In this document: one piece after another, positions 1 through 8,569 of the stretch
How the letters are laid out: every line of letters begins with the position of its first letter
Numbering within the stretch: the first letter of the stretch is position 1
From: an uncultured Alistipes sp.
GTDB lineage: Bacteria > Bacteroidota > Bacteroidia > Bacteroidales > Rikenellaceae
NCBI GenBank assembly: GCA_944321965.1
Contig: CALUNH010000004.1
Span: 1 to 64,000 of the forward strand
DNA: 64,000 nt
Reading direction: 5' to 3'
Position numbers and translations under genes: made by a program
The notes under the pieces: generated by a model
What the model saw: only the letters and a program-made list of their open reading frames with translations
What the model was told of the DNA's origin: nothing
The model's database searches: none

Positions 1-146
1 TGGTTCGTCACTACAAATCTAAAAAATCTGTAGACTTTTTTATTTATTCCCCAGACACACTATTTGGAACAGTATCTTTCGGTCTCGTCCGGTCCTTATC
101 CCGGTCGTATCCCGCTCCGACCTCTGCTCCGACCACTTTCCGCCGG

Positions 147-809
147 TTACCAGACGATCGGCTCCTTGCCCTGACTGACGAGATACTCGTTGGCACGTGA
201 GAAGTGGCGGCACCCGAAGAAGCCGCGGTAGACCGAGAGCGGCGAAGGGTGTACGGCCTTCAGGATGAGGTTGCGCTGCGGGTCGGCAATGGCCCCCTTC
301 TTCTGGGCGTAACTGCCCCACAACATGTAGACGATGCCCTGCTTGCGCTCGGCGATGGCCCGCACGACGGCATCGGTGAAGGTTTCCCAGCCGCGCCCGG
401 CGTGCGAGGCGGCCTCGTGGGCCCGGACCGTCAGCACGGCGTTCAGCAACAGCACGCCCTGCTCGGCCCAGCGGTCGAGGTTCCCGCTGGCGGGAATCGG
501 GGTTCCGGTGTCGTCGTGCACCTCCTTGAAGATGTTCTGCAGCGAGGGCGGGAAGGGAATGCCGTCCGCGACCGAGAAACAGAGTCCGTTGGCCTGTCCG
601 GGACCGTGATAGGGGTCCTGGCCGATGATGACGACCTTCAACTCCTCGAACGGGCATTTGTCGAAGGCCCGGAAGATATTGCTTCCGCGCGGGAAGATGC
701 GGCGGGTGGCGTACTCCTGGCGGACGAAGTCGGTGAGTTGGGCGAAGTAGGGTTTTTCGAATTCCGGGGCGAGGATCTCCTTCCAGTCCGGGGCGATCTT
801 TACATCCAT
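147..809 (-). CDS. ung: Uracil-DNA glycosylase (family 1)
   Basis: Removes uracil from DNA as the first step of base excision repair in the cytoplasm. The 220-residue length is normal for family 1. The water-activating motif GQDPYHGPGQ is at residues 63-72 (catalytic Asp65) and the DNA-intercalation motif HPSPLS begins at His187. It is the last gene of a minus-strand run ricT-gldH-trmB-ung, but a terminator-like hairpin overlaps the end of trmB and a weak -7 match (TACATTTA, about 833-840) lies upstream, so it may have its own transcript. Bases 1-146 downstream hold no gene; there is only a weak A/T-flanked hairpin near 20-45 that could end this transcript. Confidence 0.97.
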   Translation of the reverse strand: MDVKIAPDWKEILAPEFEKPYFAQLTDFVRQEYATRRIFPRGSNIFRAFDKCPFEELKVVIIGQDPYHGPGQANGLCFSVADGIPFPPSLQNIFKEVHDDTGTPIPASGNLDRWAEQGVLLLNAVLTVRAHEAASHAGRGWETFTDAVVRAIAERKQGIVYMLWGSYAQKKGAIADPQRNLILKAVHPSPLSVYRGFFGCRHFSRANEYLVSQGKEPIVW

Positions 810-875
810 GAGACAAGGCGGTTAACCGAGGTGTAAATGTAGTAAAAAGATTTCGAAAAGAGCGGTGCGGGCACG

Positions 876-903
876 GAAAAACCGGACTCAACGTCCGGTT
901 TTG
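876..903 (-). terminator. Intrinsic terminator at end of trmB
   Basis: On the minus strand an AACCGGAC / GTCCGGTT stem with a 5-base loop is followed by a T run. It overlaps the last codons of trmB. The A run on the other side would allow function in both directions. Confidence 0.7.
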
Positions 904-1640
904 CGCTCCTCCTCGTCATCCTTTTCGAGTTTTTCGTCCTCCTCCCAGTCGAACCAGGGGAAGTCGCGCCGCCCGTCGAGGCGGAAGCGGGTGTAGGTGA
1001 TCGGGAGTCCCATGCCGAGGAAGCGCTCCTCGTAGGCGGTCTTTACGGAGAGCACCTCGTCGGCATACCCCGAGCCGTAGATGTCCGCCTCGGAGACCTC
1101 GCACGGAAGCCCGAAATGGCGGATCACCTCGTTCGTATAGGCGTAGAGATGCTTCGAATCGGTCTTGAGGTGGATGACGCCGTCGGGCCGCAGCAGCCGG
1201 GCGTAGTATTCGAGGAACAACGGCGAGGTGAGGCGTTTCTTGGCCCGCCGGGTTTTGAGCTGCGGGTCGGGGAAGGTGATCCAGAGTTCGGAGACCTCCC
1301 CTTCGGCAAAGAGCCCGTTGATGAATTCGATGCGCGTGCGGAGGAATCCGACGTTGCTCATGCCGCGTTCGGTGGCGGTCTTGGCGCCGCGCCACATGCG
1401 TGCCCCCTTGATGTCGATACCGATGTAGTTGCGGTTGGGGTCGCGTTCGGCCAGCGCCACGGTGTATTCCCCCTTCCCGCATCCGAGTTCGAGCACGATG
1501 GGGTGGTCGTTGTGGAAGAAATCGCGGTTCCAGTGCCCCTTCAGCGGATGGTCGTGGCGGAAAACCTCCTCGAATTCGGGCTGTACGAAGCACGTGAAGG
1601 TCAGGTTTTCGCGGAAGCGGCGGAGTTTGTCTTTTCCCAT
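888..1640 (-). CDS. trmB: tRNA (guanine-N7-)-methyltransferase TrmB
   Basis: Methylates G46 of tRNA using S-adenosylmethionine. At 250 residues it has the usual TrmB size. The SAM-binding motif VLELGCGKGEY lies near residues 50-60, followed by the IGIDIKGARMWRGAK segment and the family signature ITFPDPQLKTRRAKKRL, which carries the substrate-binding Asp-Pro. The C-terminal 20 residues are Glu/Lys-rich and look disordered. It follows gldH after 68 bases in the same direction. The stop codon lies inside a rho-independent-type hairpin, so transcription probably ends at this gene. Confidence 0.96.
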   Translation of the reverse strand: MGKDKLRRFRENLTFTCFVQPEFEEVFRHDHPLKGHWNRDFFHNDHPIVLELGCGKGEYTVALAERDPNRNYIGIDIKGARMWRGAKTATERGMSNVGFLRTRIEFINGLFAEGEVSELWITFPDPQLKTRRAKKRLTSPLFLEYYARLLRPDGVIHLKTDSKHLYAYTNEVIRHFGLPCEVSEADIYGSGYADEVLSVKTAYEERFLGMGLPITYTRFRLDGRRDFPWFDWEEDEKLEKDDEEERKTGR

Positions 1641-1708
1641 GGGTTTGTTGGCTTGGCATTATGGTTCGGTGGCGGGATGCGACCGGCCGGTTCCATCCCT
1701 TCCGTCTG

Positions 1709-2170
1709 TCAGTTGCTTTTCGAGAGGCGGAGCCCGACGGCCTCCACGCCGCGGACGCTGCGGACCGGCGTCACGCACCACCGGTATTCACCCGCACTGG
1801 CGAGCCGGATCCGACGGCGGTAGGGGATGAGTGCTTCGCCCGTCAGAGCCGCGGGGTTTTTCGTGCGGGGGATGGCCAGCAGGAACCGCTCTTCGAAGCG
1901 GAGCGAATCGGGTGCGATGGCGGCGATCCGTACCGTGAGGGTATCTTCCGCGAACCGTTCGTCGTAGCGCAGGAAGAGTACGGCATCGCGCAGCGTCACG
2001 GTGTCGGCATTCTCCATGCGGATTTCGGCCGTATGATCCCACCGGGCCGGATTGACATCCGAGGCGACGGTCTGGTACGGTGACGTGCAGCCCGTGAAGC
2101 CTCCGGCCATTCCGGCTGCTCCGACGAGCAGAAGCCCCGTCAGAAGCGTATCACGCAAGTTCCGCTTCAC
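1709..2170 (-). CDS. gldH: GldH-family lipoprotein
   Basis: Small lipoprotein of 153 residues with a signal peptide ending in the lipobox-like FTGC (Cys28). The mature part is a beta-rich domain with the pattern ENADTVTLRDAVLFLRYDERF typical of the GldH family. In gliding Bacteroidota GldH is needed for motility and type IX secretion, but many non-gliding gut members carry it and its role there is unclear. The position directly after a RicT/PSP1 gene (12-base gap) is the usual one for gldH. The family call rests on size, lipobox, context and general sequence feel rather than on a catalytic motif. Likely inner or outer membrane anchored on the periplasmic side. Confidence 0.75.
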   Translation of the reverse strand: MKRNLRDTLLTGLLLVGAAGMAGGFTGCTSPYQTVASDVNPARWDHTAEIRMENADTVTLRDAVLFLRYDERFAEDTLTVRIAAIAPDSLRFEERFLLAIPRTKNPAALTGEALIPYRRRIRLASAGEYRWCVTPVRSVRGVEAVGLRLSKSN

Positions 2171-2182
2171 CCTTTTCGCCTG

Positions 2183-3928
2183 CTATTCGTTGCGGGGCGG
2201 ATTTTCATTGCCGCCGTTGCTCCCGCCGTTCCGCTCTCCGCTGTTGCCGCCGTTCTGGGCATCCCGGTTCCCGCCGTTCCGCTCTCCGTTGTTGCGCTCT
2301 CCGTTGTTGCGGCGGCGGTTGTTGCGGCGGCGGTTTTCGCGGTTGCCGTTCTCGCGGTTGCCGTTCTCCGGCCTCGGTTCGCGGTTTTCGCGGTTGCCGT
2401 TCTCCGGTTTCGCCCCCCGGTTTTCGCGGTTGTTATTCTCCGGTTTCGGCCCCCGGTTTTCGCGGTTGCCCGGACGGCCGTTCTCCGACCGCGGACGCTC
2501 TCCGCTGCCGGGGTTTGCAGCGCCATCGCCGCCGTTATTTCCCGAAGTTCCGGAGTTGCTGCTCCCGTTGTTTCCGTTGTTTCCGCCGTTCCGGCCCCGC
2601 TGGTTGCGGCGCTGCGGATTCTCAGCCTGATTCCCGGACGGCTGTGCTCCGCCCTCTTCCGACGGGCTTCCCTGCCGCGAAGAGTCTGCCGAGGCACTCT
2701 GCTGTCCGTTCTGCTGTCGGCCTTGTCCGTTCTGTCCGTTCTGCCCGTTTTGTCCGTTGGTGCCCTCCTGCTGTCTGTTCTGTCCGCCGCGGTTCTTGTT
2801 GCGGCCGCCGCGTTTGCGGCGCTTGGTCTGGTCGAAGCGCGTAATGCTGTCCTCCTCCGAACGGTAGGTCGGCTCCTCGGACGTCGGACGCATGTCGTCT
2901 TCATGCTGCAGCTGCTCGACCTTTTTGCCCTGGCGGTTCAGCGCGAGGATCTCCTTCACGCGCGAAACGGGCAGTGTCGTGATGTTGGCCATCGTCTCCT
3001 TCGACGACGAGAAGGTCATCGTCCCGGCCAGCACGTCGCTCTTGACCAGAAACCACTCCCCGTCGACGGTCTGCAGGGGTTCGCGCAGCCGCGGGAAATC
3101 CTTGCGGGCATCGACATAGGTGTCGTATTCGTACATCATGCAGCACTTGAGTTTCGAGCACTGCCCGGCGAGTTTCTGGGGGTTGAGCGAGATGTCCTGC
3201 ACGCGGGCGGCGCCGGTCGTGACGCTCGAAAAGCTCGACATCCACGACGCACAGCACAGTTCGCGTCCGCAGGCGCCCAGCCCGCCGATGCGTCCGGCCT
3301 CCTGTCGGGCGCCGATCTGCTTCATCTCGATGCGGATGTGGAAGCGTTCGGCGAAGACCTTGATCAGTTCGCGGAAGTCGACCCGTTCGTCGGCGATGTA
3401 GTAGAAGATGGCCTTGATCTTGTCGCCCTGATACTCGACGTCGCCGATCTTCATGTTGAGTCCCATGTCGGCAGCGATCTGGCGCGAGGCGATCATCGTT
3501 TCGTGTTCGAGGGCGATGGCCTCCTGCCAGCGTTCGATATCGTAGGGTTTGGCCTTGCGGTAGATCTTCTTGAATTCGCCGTTGTAGGGGTTGAAACCCG
3601 TGCGGCGCATCTGCCGTGCCACGAGGTCGCCGGTCAGCGAGACGATGCCGATATCGTGTCCGGGCGAAGCCTCGACGGCCACGATGTCGCCGCGTTTGAG
3701 GTCGAGGTGGTTGACGTTCTGATAGAACGAACGGCGGGTATTCTTGAATCGCACCTCGACGATTTCCGAGGGTTCGTTGACGGGGAACTCTTCGAGCCAG
3801 GGGGTTTCGTGGAGTTTGAAACACCCGTCGCAGATTCTGGCTTCGGGTTCCGAACCGTCCTCACGGAAGGCGCAGCCGCGGCCCACTTCGGGCTTGTAGA
3901 CGCCTTTATGTTGTTTTTCGATCTCCAT
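2183..3928 (-). CDS. ricT: PSP1-domain protein, RicT homologue, with long Asn/Gly/Arg-rich tail
   Basis: 581 residues. The first 370 or so match the PSP1/RicT family: a Cys-rich N-terminal part (GRGCAF, ICDGCF) and the PSP1 core with the cysteine run GACGRELCCASW, then SKLKCCMMYEYDTY. In Bacillus RicT belongs to a Y-complex that affects RNA processing and carries Fe-S clusters. The last 200 residues are low complexity: NGQNGQ repeats, then repeated (P)ENGNRENR-type blocks and RRRNNRRRNN, which resembles an RNA-binding disordered tail. A -7 element TACCTTTA at about 3945-3952 precedes the ATG. First gene of the ricT-gldH-trmB run. Confidence 0.88.
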   Translation of the reverse strand: MEIEKQHKGVYKPEVGRGCAFREDGSEPEARICDGCFKLHETPWLEEFPVNEPSEIVEVRFKNTRRSFYQNVNHLDLKRGDIVAVEASPGHDIGIVSLTGDLVARQMRRTGFNPYNGEFKKIYRKAKPYDIERWQEAIALEHETMIASRQIAADMGLNMKIGDVEYQGDKIKAIFYYIADERVDFRELIKVFAERFHIRIEMKQIGARQEAGRIGGLGACGRELCCASWMSSFSSVTTGAARVQDISLNPQKLAGQCSKLKCCMMYEYDTYVDARKDFPRLREPLQTVDGEWFLVKSDVLAGTMTFSSSKETMANITTLPVSRVKEILALNRQGKKVEQLQHEDDMRPTSEEPTYRSEEDSITRFDQTKRRKRGGRNKNRGGQNRQQEGTNGQNGQNGQNGQGRQQNGQQSASADSSRQGSPSEEGGAQPSGNQAENPQRRNQRGRNGGNNGNNGSSNSGTSGNNGGDGAANPGSGERPRSENGRPGNRENRGPKPENNNRENRGAKPENGNRENREPRPENGNRENGNRENRRRNNRRRNNGERNNGERNGGNRDAQNGGNSGERNGGSNGGNENPPRNE

Positions 3929-3964
3929 TTCGGGTATAATTTGCGTAAAGGTACGAAAAATTTT

Positions 3965-5332
3965 TTATTTCACCGCGTAGAGCCGCCGCACACTGCGTCG
4001 GATGCGCAGGATCATCAGCGCGGCGGCGGTCGACAGCCCGAACGTGAAGCCGACGTAGAGCCCCGAGGGCCCCATCCCGAGGGTGAATCCCAGCAGGTAG
4101 CCCACCGGGAGGTTGAGGATCCAGTAGGAGATCAGGGCGATGGGCATGATGATCCGGACGTCCTGAATGCCGCGGAGGATGCCCACCGAGACGTTCTGAA
4201 CGCCGTCCGAGAGCTGGTAGAGCGCGGCGAATGCCAGGAGTTCGGAAGCGATGGCGATGACCTCGGCATTGGTCGTGAAGAGCGTGGGGATGAAGTGCCG
4301 CAGGGAGATGAAGACCAGGGCGGCGAATGCGTTCCAGACCAGGACGAGGTGGTACGAGGCTTTGGCGGCCAGCGAGAGTTCCCCGATATTCCGGGCTCCG
4401 TAGCAGTGGGAGATCCGGATGGTGGCTGCGGCGCCGATGGACATGACGATCATGAAGGCGCAGTTGCCGATGGTCATGGCGATCTGATTGGCGCTGATGG
4501 TGGTTTTGGCTTCGGCGCCGAACCATCCCATCATGATGCCCGTTCCGACGAAGGCCGAGGATTCGAGGAACATCTGCAGCGAGATCGGCCCGCCCATGTG
4601 GAGCAGCTGCCGGACATCCGTCCGGGAGAATTTCCGGCGCGAGAAACGCTGCAGGTAGAGCCGGTAGCGGGAGCGCGAGACGAAATAGCCGATGATGAGC
4701 ACCGCACCCATCACACGGGCGAGGAGGGTTCCGAGTCCGGCTCCTTCGGCGCCCATTTCGGGCATTCCGCAGTGTCCGTAGATGAAGAGGTAGTTGAAGC
4801 CGATGTTGGCGACGTTGGCGATGATCGTGGCGTACATCTCGGCGTGGGTGTTGCCGACGCCTTCGAGGAACTGCTTGAAGGCGAAGAAGAGCATCACGGC
4901 CGGCATACTGTACACGAGCATCCTGTAATAGGGGATGGCGGCGTCGACCACCTCGACGGGTTGCCGGAGGTGGTACATCAGCGGGATCAGTGCATACTGC
5001 ACGGCGGCCATGGCCACGCCGAGCAGGCCGTAGAAGAGGATTCCGTTCTGGAGCAGCCCGGCGGATTTTTCGCGGTCGTTCTGGGCGTAGAGCTCGCCGA
5101 CGAGGGGCGTCATGCCGAGGGCGATGCCGATCGAGGCGATGAAGAGGATGAAAAAGACCGTTCCGCCGAACGATACGGCCGCCAGCGGCAGGGGGTCGTC
5201 GCCTCCGTAGCGTCCGACCATGAGGTTGTCGGCGAACTGCGTGAGGATCTGCCCCAACTGGGTGAGTACCACGGGGAAGGCCAGTTTCAGATTCTGCCTG
5301 TACTGTTCCTTGTATGTCGAAAAACGATACAT
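3965..5332 (-). CDS. MATE family multidrug/sodium antiporter
   Basis: 455-residue polytopic inner-membrane exporter of the NorM-type MATE superfamily. The N-terminal half begins with FPVVLTQLGQILTQFADNLMVGRYG, the family's first helix pair, and a second copy of this pattern occurs in the second half (GGPISLQMFLESSAFVGTGIMMGWFG). Around 12 membrane segments are evident. The start at 5332 is chosen because a -7 element TACCTTTG (5352-5359) lies just upstream; the frame runs open further upstream but that would precede the transcription start. The substrate cannot be told from sequence. The neighbouring Clp ATPase gene is separated by its terminator. Confidence 0.92.
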   Translation of the reverse strand: MYRFSTYKEQYRQNLKLAFPVVLTQLGQILTQFADNLMVGRYGGDDPLPLAAVSFGGTVFFILFIASIGIALGMTPLVGELYAQNDREKSAGLLQNGILFYGLLGVAMAAVQYALIPLMYHLRQPVEVVDAAIPYYRMLVYSMPAVMLFFAFKQFLEGVGNTHAEMYATIIANVANIGFNYLFIYGHCGMPEMGAEGAGLGTLLARVMGAVLIIGYFVSRSRYRLYLQRFSRRKFSRTDVRQLLHMGGPISLQMFLESSAFVGTGIMMGWFGAEAKTTISANQIAMTIGNCAFMIVMSIGAAATIRISHCYGARNIGELSLAAKASYHLVLVWNAFAALVFISLRHFIPTLFTTNAEVIAIASELLAFAALYQLSDGVQNVSVGILRGIQDVRIIMPIALISYWILNLPVGYLLGFTLGMGPSGLYVGFTFGLSTAAALMILRIRRSVRRLYAVK

Positions 5333-5351
5333 ATCCGAAATTTTTGGTCTG

Positions 5352-5359
5352 CAAAGGTA
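5352..5359 (-). promoter_or_regulatory. -7 promoter element for MATE gene
   Basis: TACCTTTG on the minus strand matches the Bacteroidota -7 consensus TAnnTTTG, 19 bases before the ATG at 5332. It decides the start codon of the MATE gene. Confidence 0.65.
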
Positions 5360-5370
5360 CGAAATTCTTC

Positions 5371-5414
5371 CCGGAAAAAAGAAAAGGAGACCCTTTTGCG
5401 GAGGAATCTCCTTT
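5371..5414 (-). terminator. Intrinsic terminator after Clp ATPase gene
   Basis: Minus-strand AAAGGAGA / TCTCCTTT stem with a 16-base loop, followed by TTTTCTTTTTT. It ends the Clp transcript just upstream of the MATE promoter. Confidence 0.75.
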
Positions 5415-5469
5415 CCCGGTCCGGAAACGGATGTCGGGGTGTGTTGCGGAAATGGGCGGACCGCCGGGG

Positions 5470-7920
5470 TCACGCCACGCGCAGGCGGATGCCGCGCTGC
5501 TTGTCCGATTCGACGACCACGGTCCCGCCTTCGGGGAGTTTGCCGTCGATGATCAGTTCGGAGATGGGCTCTTCGACCTGATCCGTGAGCGTGCGCTTCA
5601 GGGCGCGGGCTCCGTAGCGGGCTTCGTAGCCCATGGCGGCGAGGCGGCGCCTGGCTCCGTCGGTAACCTTCACCTTGTATCCGAGGCGCCTGGCGCGGCG
5701 GAACAGCCCCTGCAGCTCCAGGTCGACGATCCGCTCCACGTCGGCGATCTCCAGCGAGCGGAACGAAACGATGTCGTCGATACGGTTCAGGAACTCCGGC
5801 GTGAAGGTCTGCTCCAGGGCCTTCCGGTATTCGGACTGCGGGGCGTCGTCGAGGGCGGCCTGCTTCGAGACCGTGGGGTAGCCGACCTGCACGGAGCGCC
5901 GGGCCGCAGCCTTCGATCCGACGTTCGAGGTCATGATCAGGATCGTATTCCGGAAGTCGACCCGGCGGCCCGCGCCGTCGGTGAGGTGCCCCTCGTCGAA
6001 GATCTGCAGCAGGGCGTTGAATACCTCGGGGTGGGCCTTTTCGATCTCGTCGAAGAGCACCACGGCATAGGGCTGGCGCCGCACGGCCTCGGTCAACTGT
6101 CCGCCCTCGCCGTATCCGACATACCCCGGGGGCGCACCGATCAGGCGGGCGACGTTGTGCTTTTCGGCATATTCGCTCATGTCGATGCGGATCAGGCCGC
6201 GGCGTTCGTCGAAAAGCCACTTTGAGACCTCCTTGGCCAGCAGGGTTTTGCCCACGCCCGTGGGCCCCACGAAGAGGAATACGCCGATCGGGCGGTTTTC
6301 GTCCTTCAGCCCGGCCCGCGCCCGGCGGATCGACCCGGCGATCCGTTTCACGGCCTCCTGCTGTCCGACGACCCGTCGGGCGAGGTGTTCCTGGAGACTT
6401 TGCAGCCGGGCCGTTTCTCCATCCGAGAGCCGTTCGGCCGGAATGCCCGTCATGGAGGTTATGACCTGCCGGATCTGCTCCTCGGTGATCTCCGCGGGGT
6501 TGTGTTCGAGCGAGCGCTGCCATTCGGCGCGGCTTTCGTCGAGTTTCGAGCGCAGGGCGATTTCGCGCATCCGCGCCGAGGCGGCCTTTTCGTAGACCAG
6601 GGCCTCGACGGCCTCGCGGCGTTCGCGGCGGACGTCGTGCAGCTCCTGTTCCATGTTCCGGAGCTCCTGGGGCTCGCAGGCCGACCGGAGATGGGCCCGC
6701 GAACCCGCCTCGTCCAGAATGTCGATGGCCTTGTCGGGGAAACAGCGGTCGGGGATGTAGCGTCCGGCGAGCTCCACGCAGGCCTGCAGGGCCGCATCCG
6801 TGTAGCGGACGCGGTGGTGGCGTTCGTAGTGCGGGGCGAGGTTGTGCAGGATGCGGAGGGTCTGCTCCGCGGTCGTAGGTTCGACCATGACCTTCTGGAA
6901 CCGCCGTTCGAGGGCGGCGTCGCACTCGATGTTTTCGCGGTATTCGTCGAGTGTCGTGGCGCCGATGGTCCGGATCTCGCCCCGGGCCAGGGCGGGTTTG
7001 AGGATGTTGGCCGTGTCGAGGCTTCCTTGTGTGGCTCCGGCCCCCACGATGGTATGGATTTCGTCGATGAAGAGGATCGTGCGGCGGTCGTTACGCAGTT
7101 CGTCGAGGAGCTGCTGCATCCGCTCCTCGAATTCGCCCCGGAATTTCGTCCCGGCGACCAGCGCCGCGATGTCGAGCGCGAAGAGGCGCTTGTCGGCGAT
7201 CGTGTAGGGGACTTCGCCCCGTGCGATGCGCAGGGCGAGTCCCTCGACGATCGCGCTCTTGCCCACACCGGCTTCGCCGATGAGCATCGGGTTGTTCTTC
7301 TTGCGCCGCGATAGGATCTGCACCACGCGCTCGATCTCGGCATCGCGCCCCACGACGGGGTCGATTTTCCCTTCGCGGGCCAGGCGCGTGAGGTCCGACC
7401 CGAACTTTTCGAGCAGGGTGTGTTTTTCGGCGGGTTTGTTCTCCTCGTGGAAATCGAGGAGGTTGACGACCGGGATTTCGGTGCGGAAATCGTCTCCCAC
7501 GGCGAATTTCCGCAGGTCCCGGGCAATGGTTTCGGCATTCACGCCGTACATCTCCAGCACCCGGGCGGTTGCCGTCGAGCGGTCTTCGGCGATCCGTTGC
7601 AGGGCGTGGGCCGTGGAGATGCTTTTGGCGGCGGTGGGGGTTGCGAGCAGTTCTTCGGTGAAGTGCCGGTAAAATTCTTCGGGCGTTCGGGCATCGGGCT
7701 GCCGGGGTGCGGCGATCTCCCGTTCGATGCGCAGGCATACCTGATAGAGCTCCCAGTCCTTGAGCCGGGAGGAGAGCAGTTGGTAGGCCAGGGATCCCTC
7801 TTCACGCAGCAGCTCCAGCGTGAGGAAATCCTTGAGCGAGTGGGTGGTTCCCGCCTTGGTGGTGTTGAAAGCCACCCGGGCGATGATACCCTCCAGCGTT
7901 TTTGAGATTTTCAGTTGCAT
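5470..7920 (-). CDS. ClpA/ClpC-type AAA+ unfoldase
   Basis: 816-residue double-AAA+ unfoldase of the Hsp100 class, which feeds proteins to ClpP or acts as a chaperone. It has an atypical N-domain (1-150), AAA-1 with Walker A GEAGVGKS (215-222) and Walker B ILFIDE (282-287), a short coiled middle domain with a UVR-like stretch (about 415-470), and AAA-2 with Walker A GPTGVGKT (552-559) and [13 protein letters not shown]. The short middle domain favours ClpC/ClpA over ClpB. At the usual ClpP-loop position the sequence is VGYP (679-682) rather than the common IGF/VGF/LGF triplet, so ClpP pairing is likely but not certain. An 18-bp inverted repeat upstream may control it. Confidence 0.92.
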   Translation of the reverse strand: MQLKISKTLEGIIARVAFNTTKAGTTHSLKDFLTLELLREEGSLAYQLLSSRLKDWELYQVCLRIEREIAAPRQPDARTPEEFYRHFTEELLATPTAAKSISTAHALQRIAEDRSTATARVLEMYGVNAETIARDLRKFAVGDDFRTEIPVVNLLDFHEENKPAEKHTLLEKFGSDLTRLAREGKIDPVVGRDAEIERVVQILSRRKKNNPMLIGEAGVGKSAIVEGLALRIARGEVPYTIADKRLFALDIAALVAGTKFRGEFEERMQQLLDELRNDRRTILFIDEIHTIVGAGATQGSLDTANILKPALARGEIRTIGATTLDEYRENIECDAALERRFQKVMVEPTTAEQTLRILHNLAPHYERHHRVRYTDAALQACVELAGRYIPDRCFPDKAIDILDEAGSRAHLRSACEPQELRNMEQELHDVRRERREAVEALVYEKAASARMREIALRSKLDESRAEWQRSLEHNPAEITEEQIRQVITSMTGIPAERLSDGETARLQSLQEHLARRVVGQQEAVKRIAGSIRRARAGLKDENRPIGVFLFVGPTGVGKTLLAKEVSKWLFDERRGLIRIDMSEYAEKHNVARLIGAPPGYVGYGEGGQLTEAVRRQPYAVVLFDEIEKAHPEVFNALLQIFDEGHLTDGAGRRVDFRNTILIMTSNVGSKAAARRSVQVGYPTVSKQAALDDAPQSEYRKALEQTFTPEFLNRIDDIVSFRSLEIADVERIVDLELQGLFRRARRLGYKVKVTDGARRRLAAMGYEARYGARALKRTLTDQVEEPISELIIDGKLPEGGTVVVESDKQRGIRLRVA

Positions 7921-7975
7921 GTTGCGTCGTCGTTAGAATTCGCCCAACTAACGGACGGACGCTTGTGTTTATTAT

Positions 7976-7993
7976 GTGAACGATATTGTTCAC
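7976..7993. promoter_or_regulatory. Inverted repeat upstream of Clp ATPase
   Basis: GTGAACGATATTGTTCAC is a near-perfect dyad (GTGAAC/GTTCAC arms, ATAT centre) 56-73 bases upstream of the Clp start. No T run follows on either strand, so it looks like an operator rather than a terminator. It is not a CIRCE or CtsR-type site. Confidence 0.5.
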
Positions 7994-8019
7994 TTCGGGG
8001 CCGAACCCCTCCCGGAAGG

Positions 8020-8523
8020 CTATCTGGCTGAGTCCCGGGGCCATTCGCCGACCTCCATGTCGCGCATCTCCCCGGCGTCGAACGTTAGCCGGATGGCGGT
8101 CCGGACCTTCTGGAATCCGAACTCCCCGGCGGCTCCGGGATTGACGGCCAGCAGCTCGTAGACGGGGTCGTACATCACCTTGAGGATGTGCGAATGTCCC
8201 GCGATGAAGAGCTTGGGCCGCAGCTCCTGAATCTGCTGTACGGCGCGCGGGTCGTAATGGCGGGGGTAGCCGCCGATGTGGGTCATCAGCACCCGAACCC
8301 CCTCGCATTCGAACGACAGGAAAGTCGGATAGACCCGGCGGGTCATGCCGCCGTCGATGTTGCCGCAGACGGCGCGCAGGGGCTTGAATGCGGCGATGCG
8401 GTCGGCCAGTTCGAGCGAGCCGATGTCGCCCGCGTGCCAGATCTCGTCGACATCCTTCAGAAATTCGCGCAGCCGTTCGTCGAACGTCCCGTGCGTATCG
8501 GAGATGATTCCTATCCTTTTCAT
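8020..8523 (-). CDS. YfcE/MJ0936-family metallophosphoesterase
   Basis: 167-residue calcineurin-like phosphodiesterase. All metal-binding blocks are present in order: SDTH (Asp9, His11), HAGDIG, CGNIDG, THIGGYP and GHSH. This minimal single-domain form cleaves phosphodiester bonds in vitro; the physiological substrate is unknown. The start at 8523 gives the canonical MKRIGIISDTHG opening. It follows rarA in the same direction with a 46-base gap and is probably co-transcribed. A conservative reading is a stand-alone phosphodiesterase of unknown role. Confidence 0.93.
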   Translation of the reverse strand: MKRIGIISDTHGTFDERLREFLKDVDEIWHAGDIGSLELADRIAAFKPLRAVCGNIDGGMTRRVYPTFLSFECEGVRVLMTHIGGYPRHYDPRAVQQIQELRPKLFIAGHSHILKVMYDPVYELLAVNPGAAGEFGFQKVRTAIRLTFDAGEMRDMEVGEWPRDSAR

Positions 8524-8569
8524 GTGTGTCGTGTTGCTGTGTTTTTCGGGCTGCCCTTGCCGCGTTGTT

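Noticed and set aside
1-146. Gene or regulatory RNA at the left window edge
   Set aside because: Only a weak A/T-rich hairpin is present; no start, motif or strong promoter was seen.
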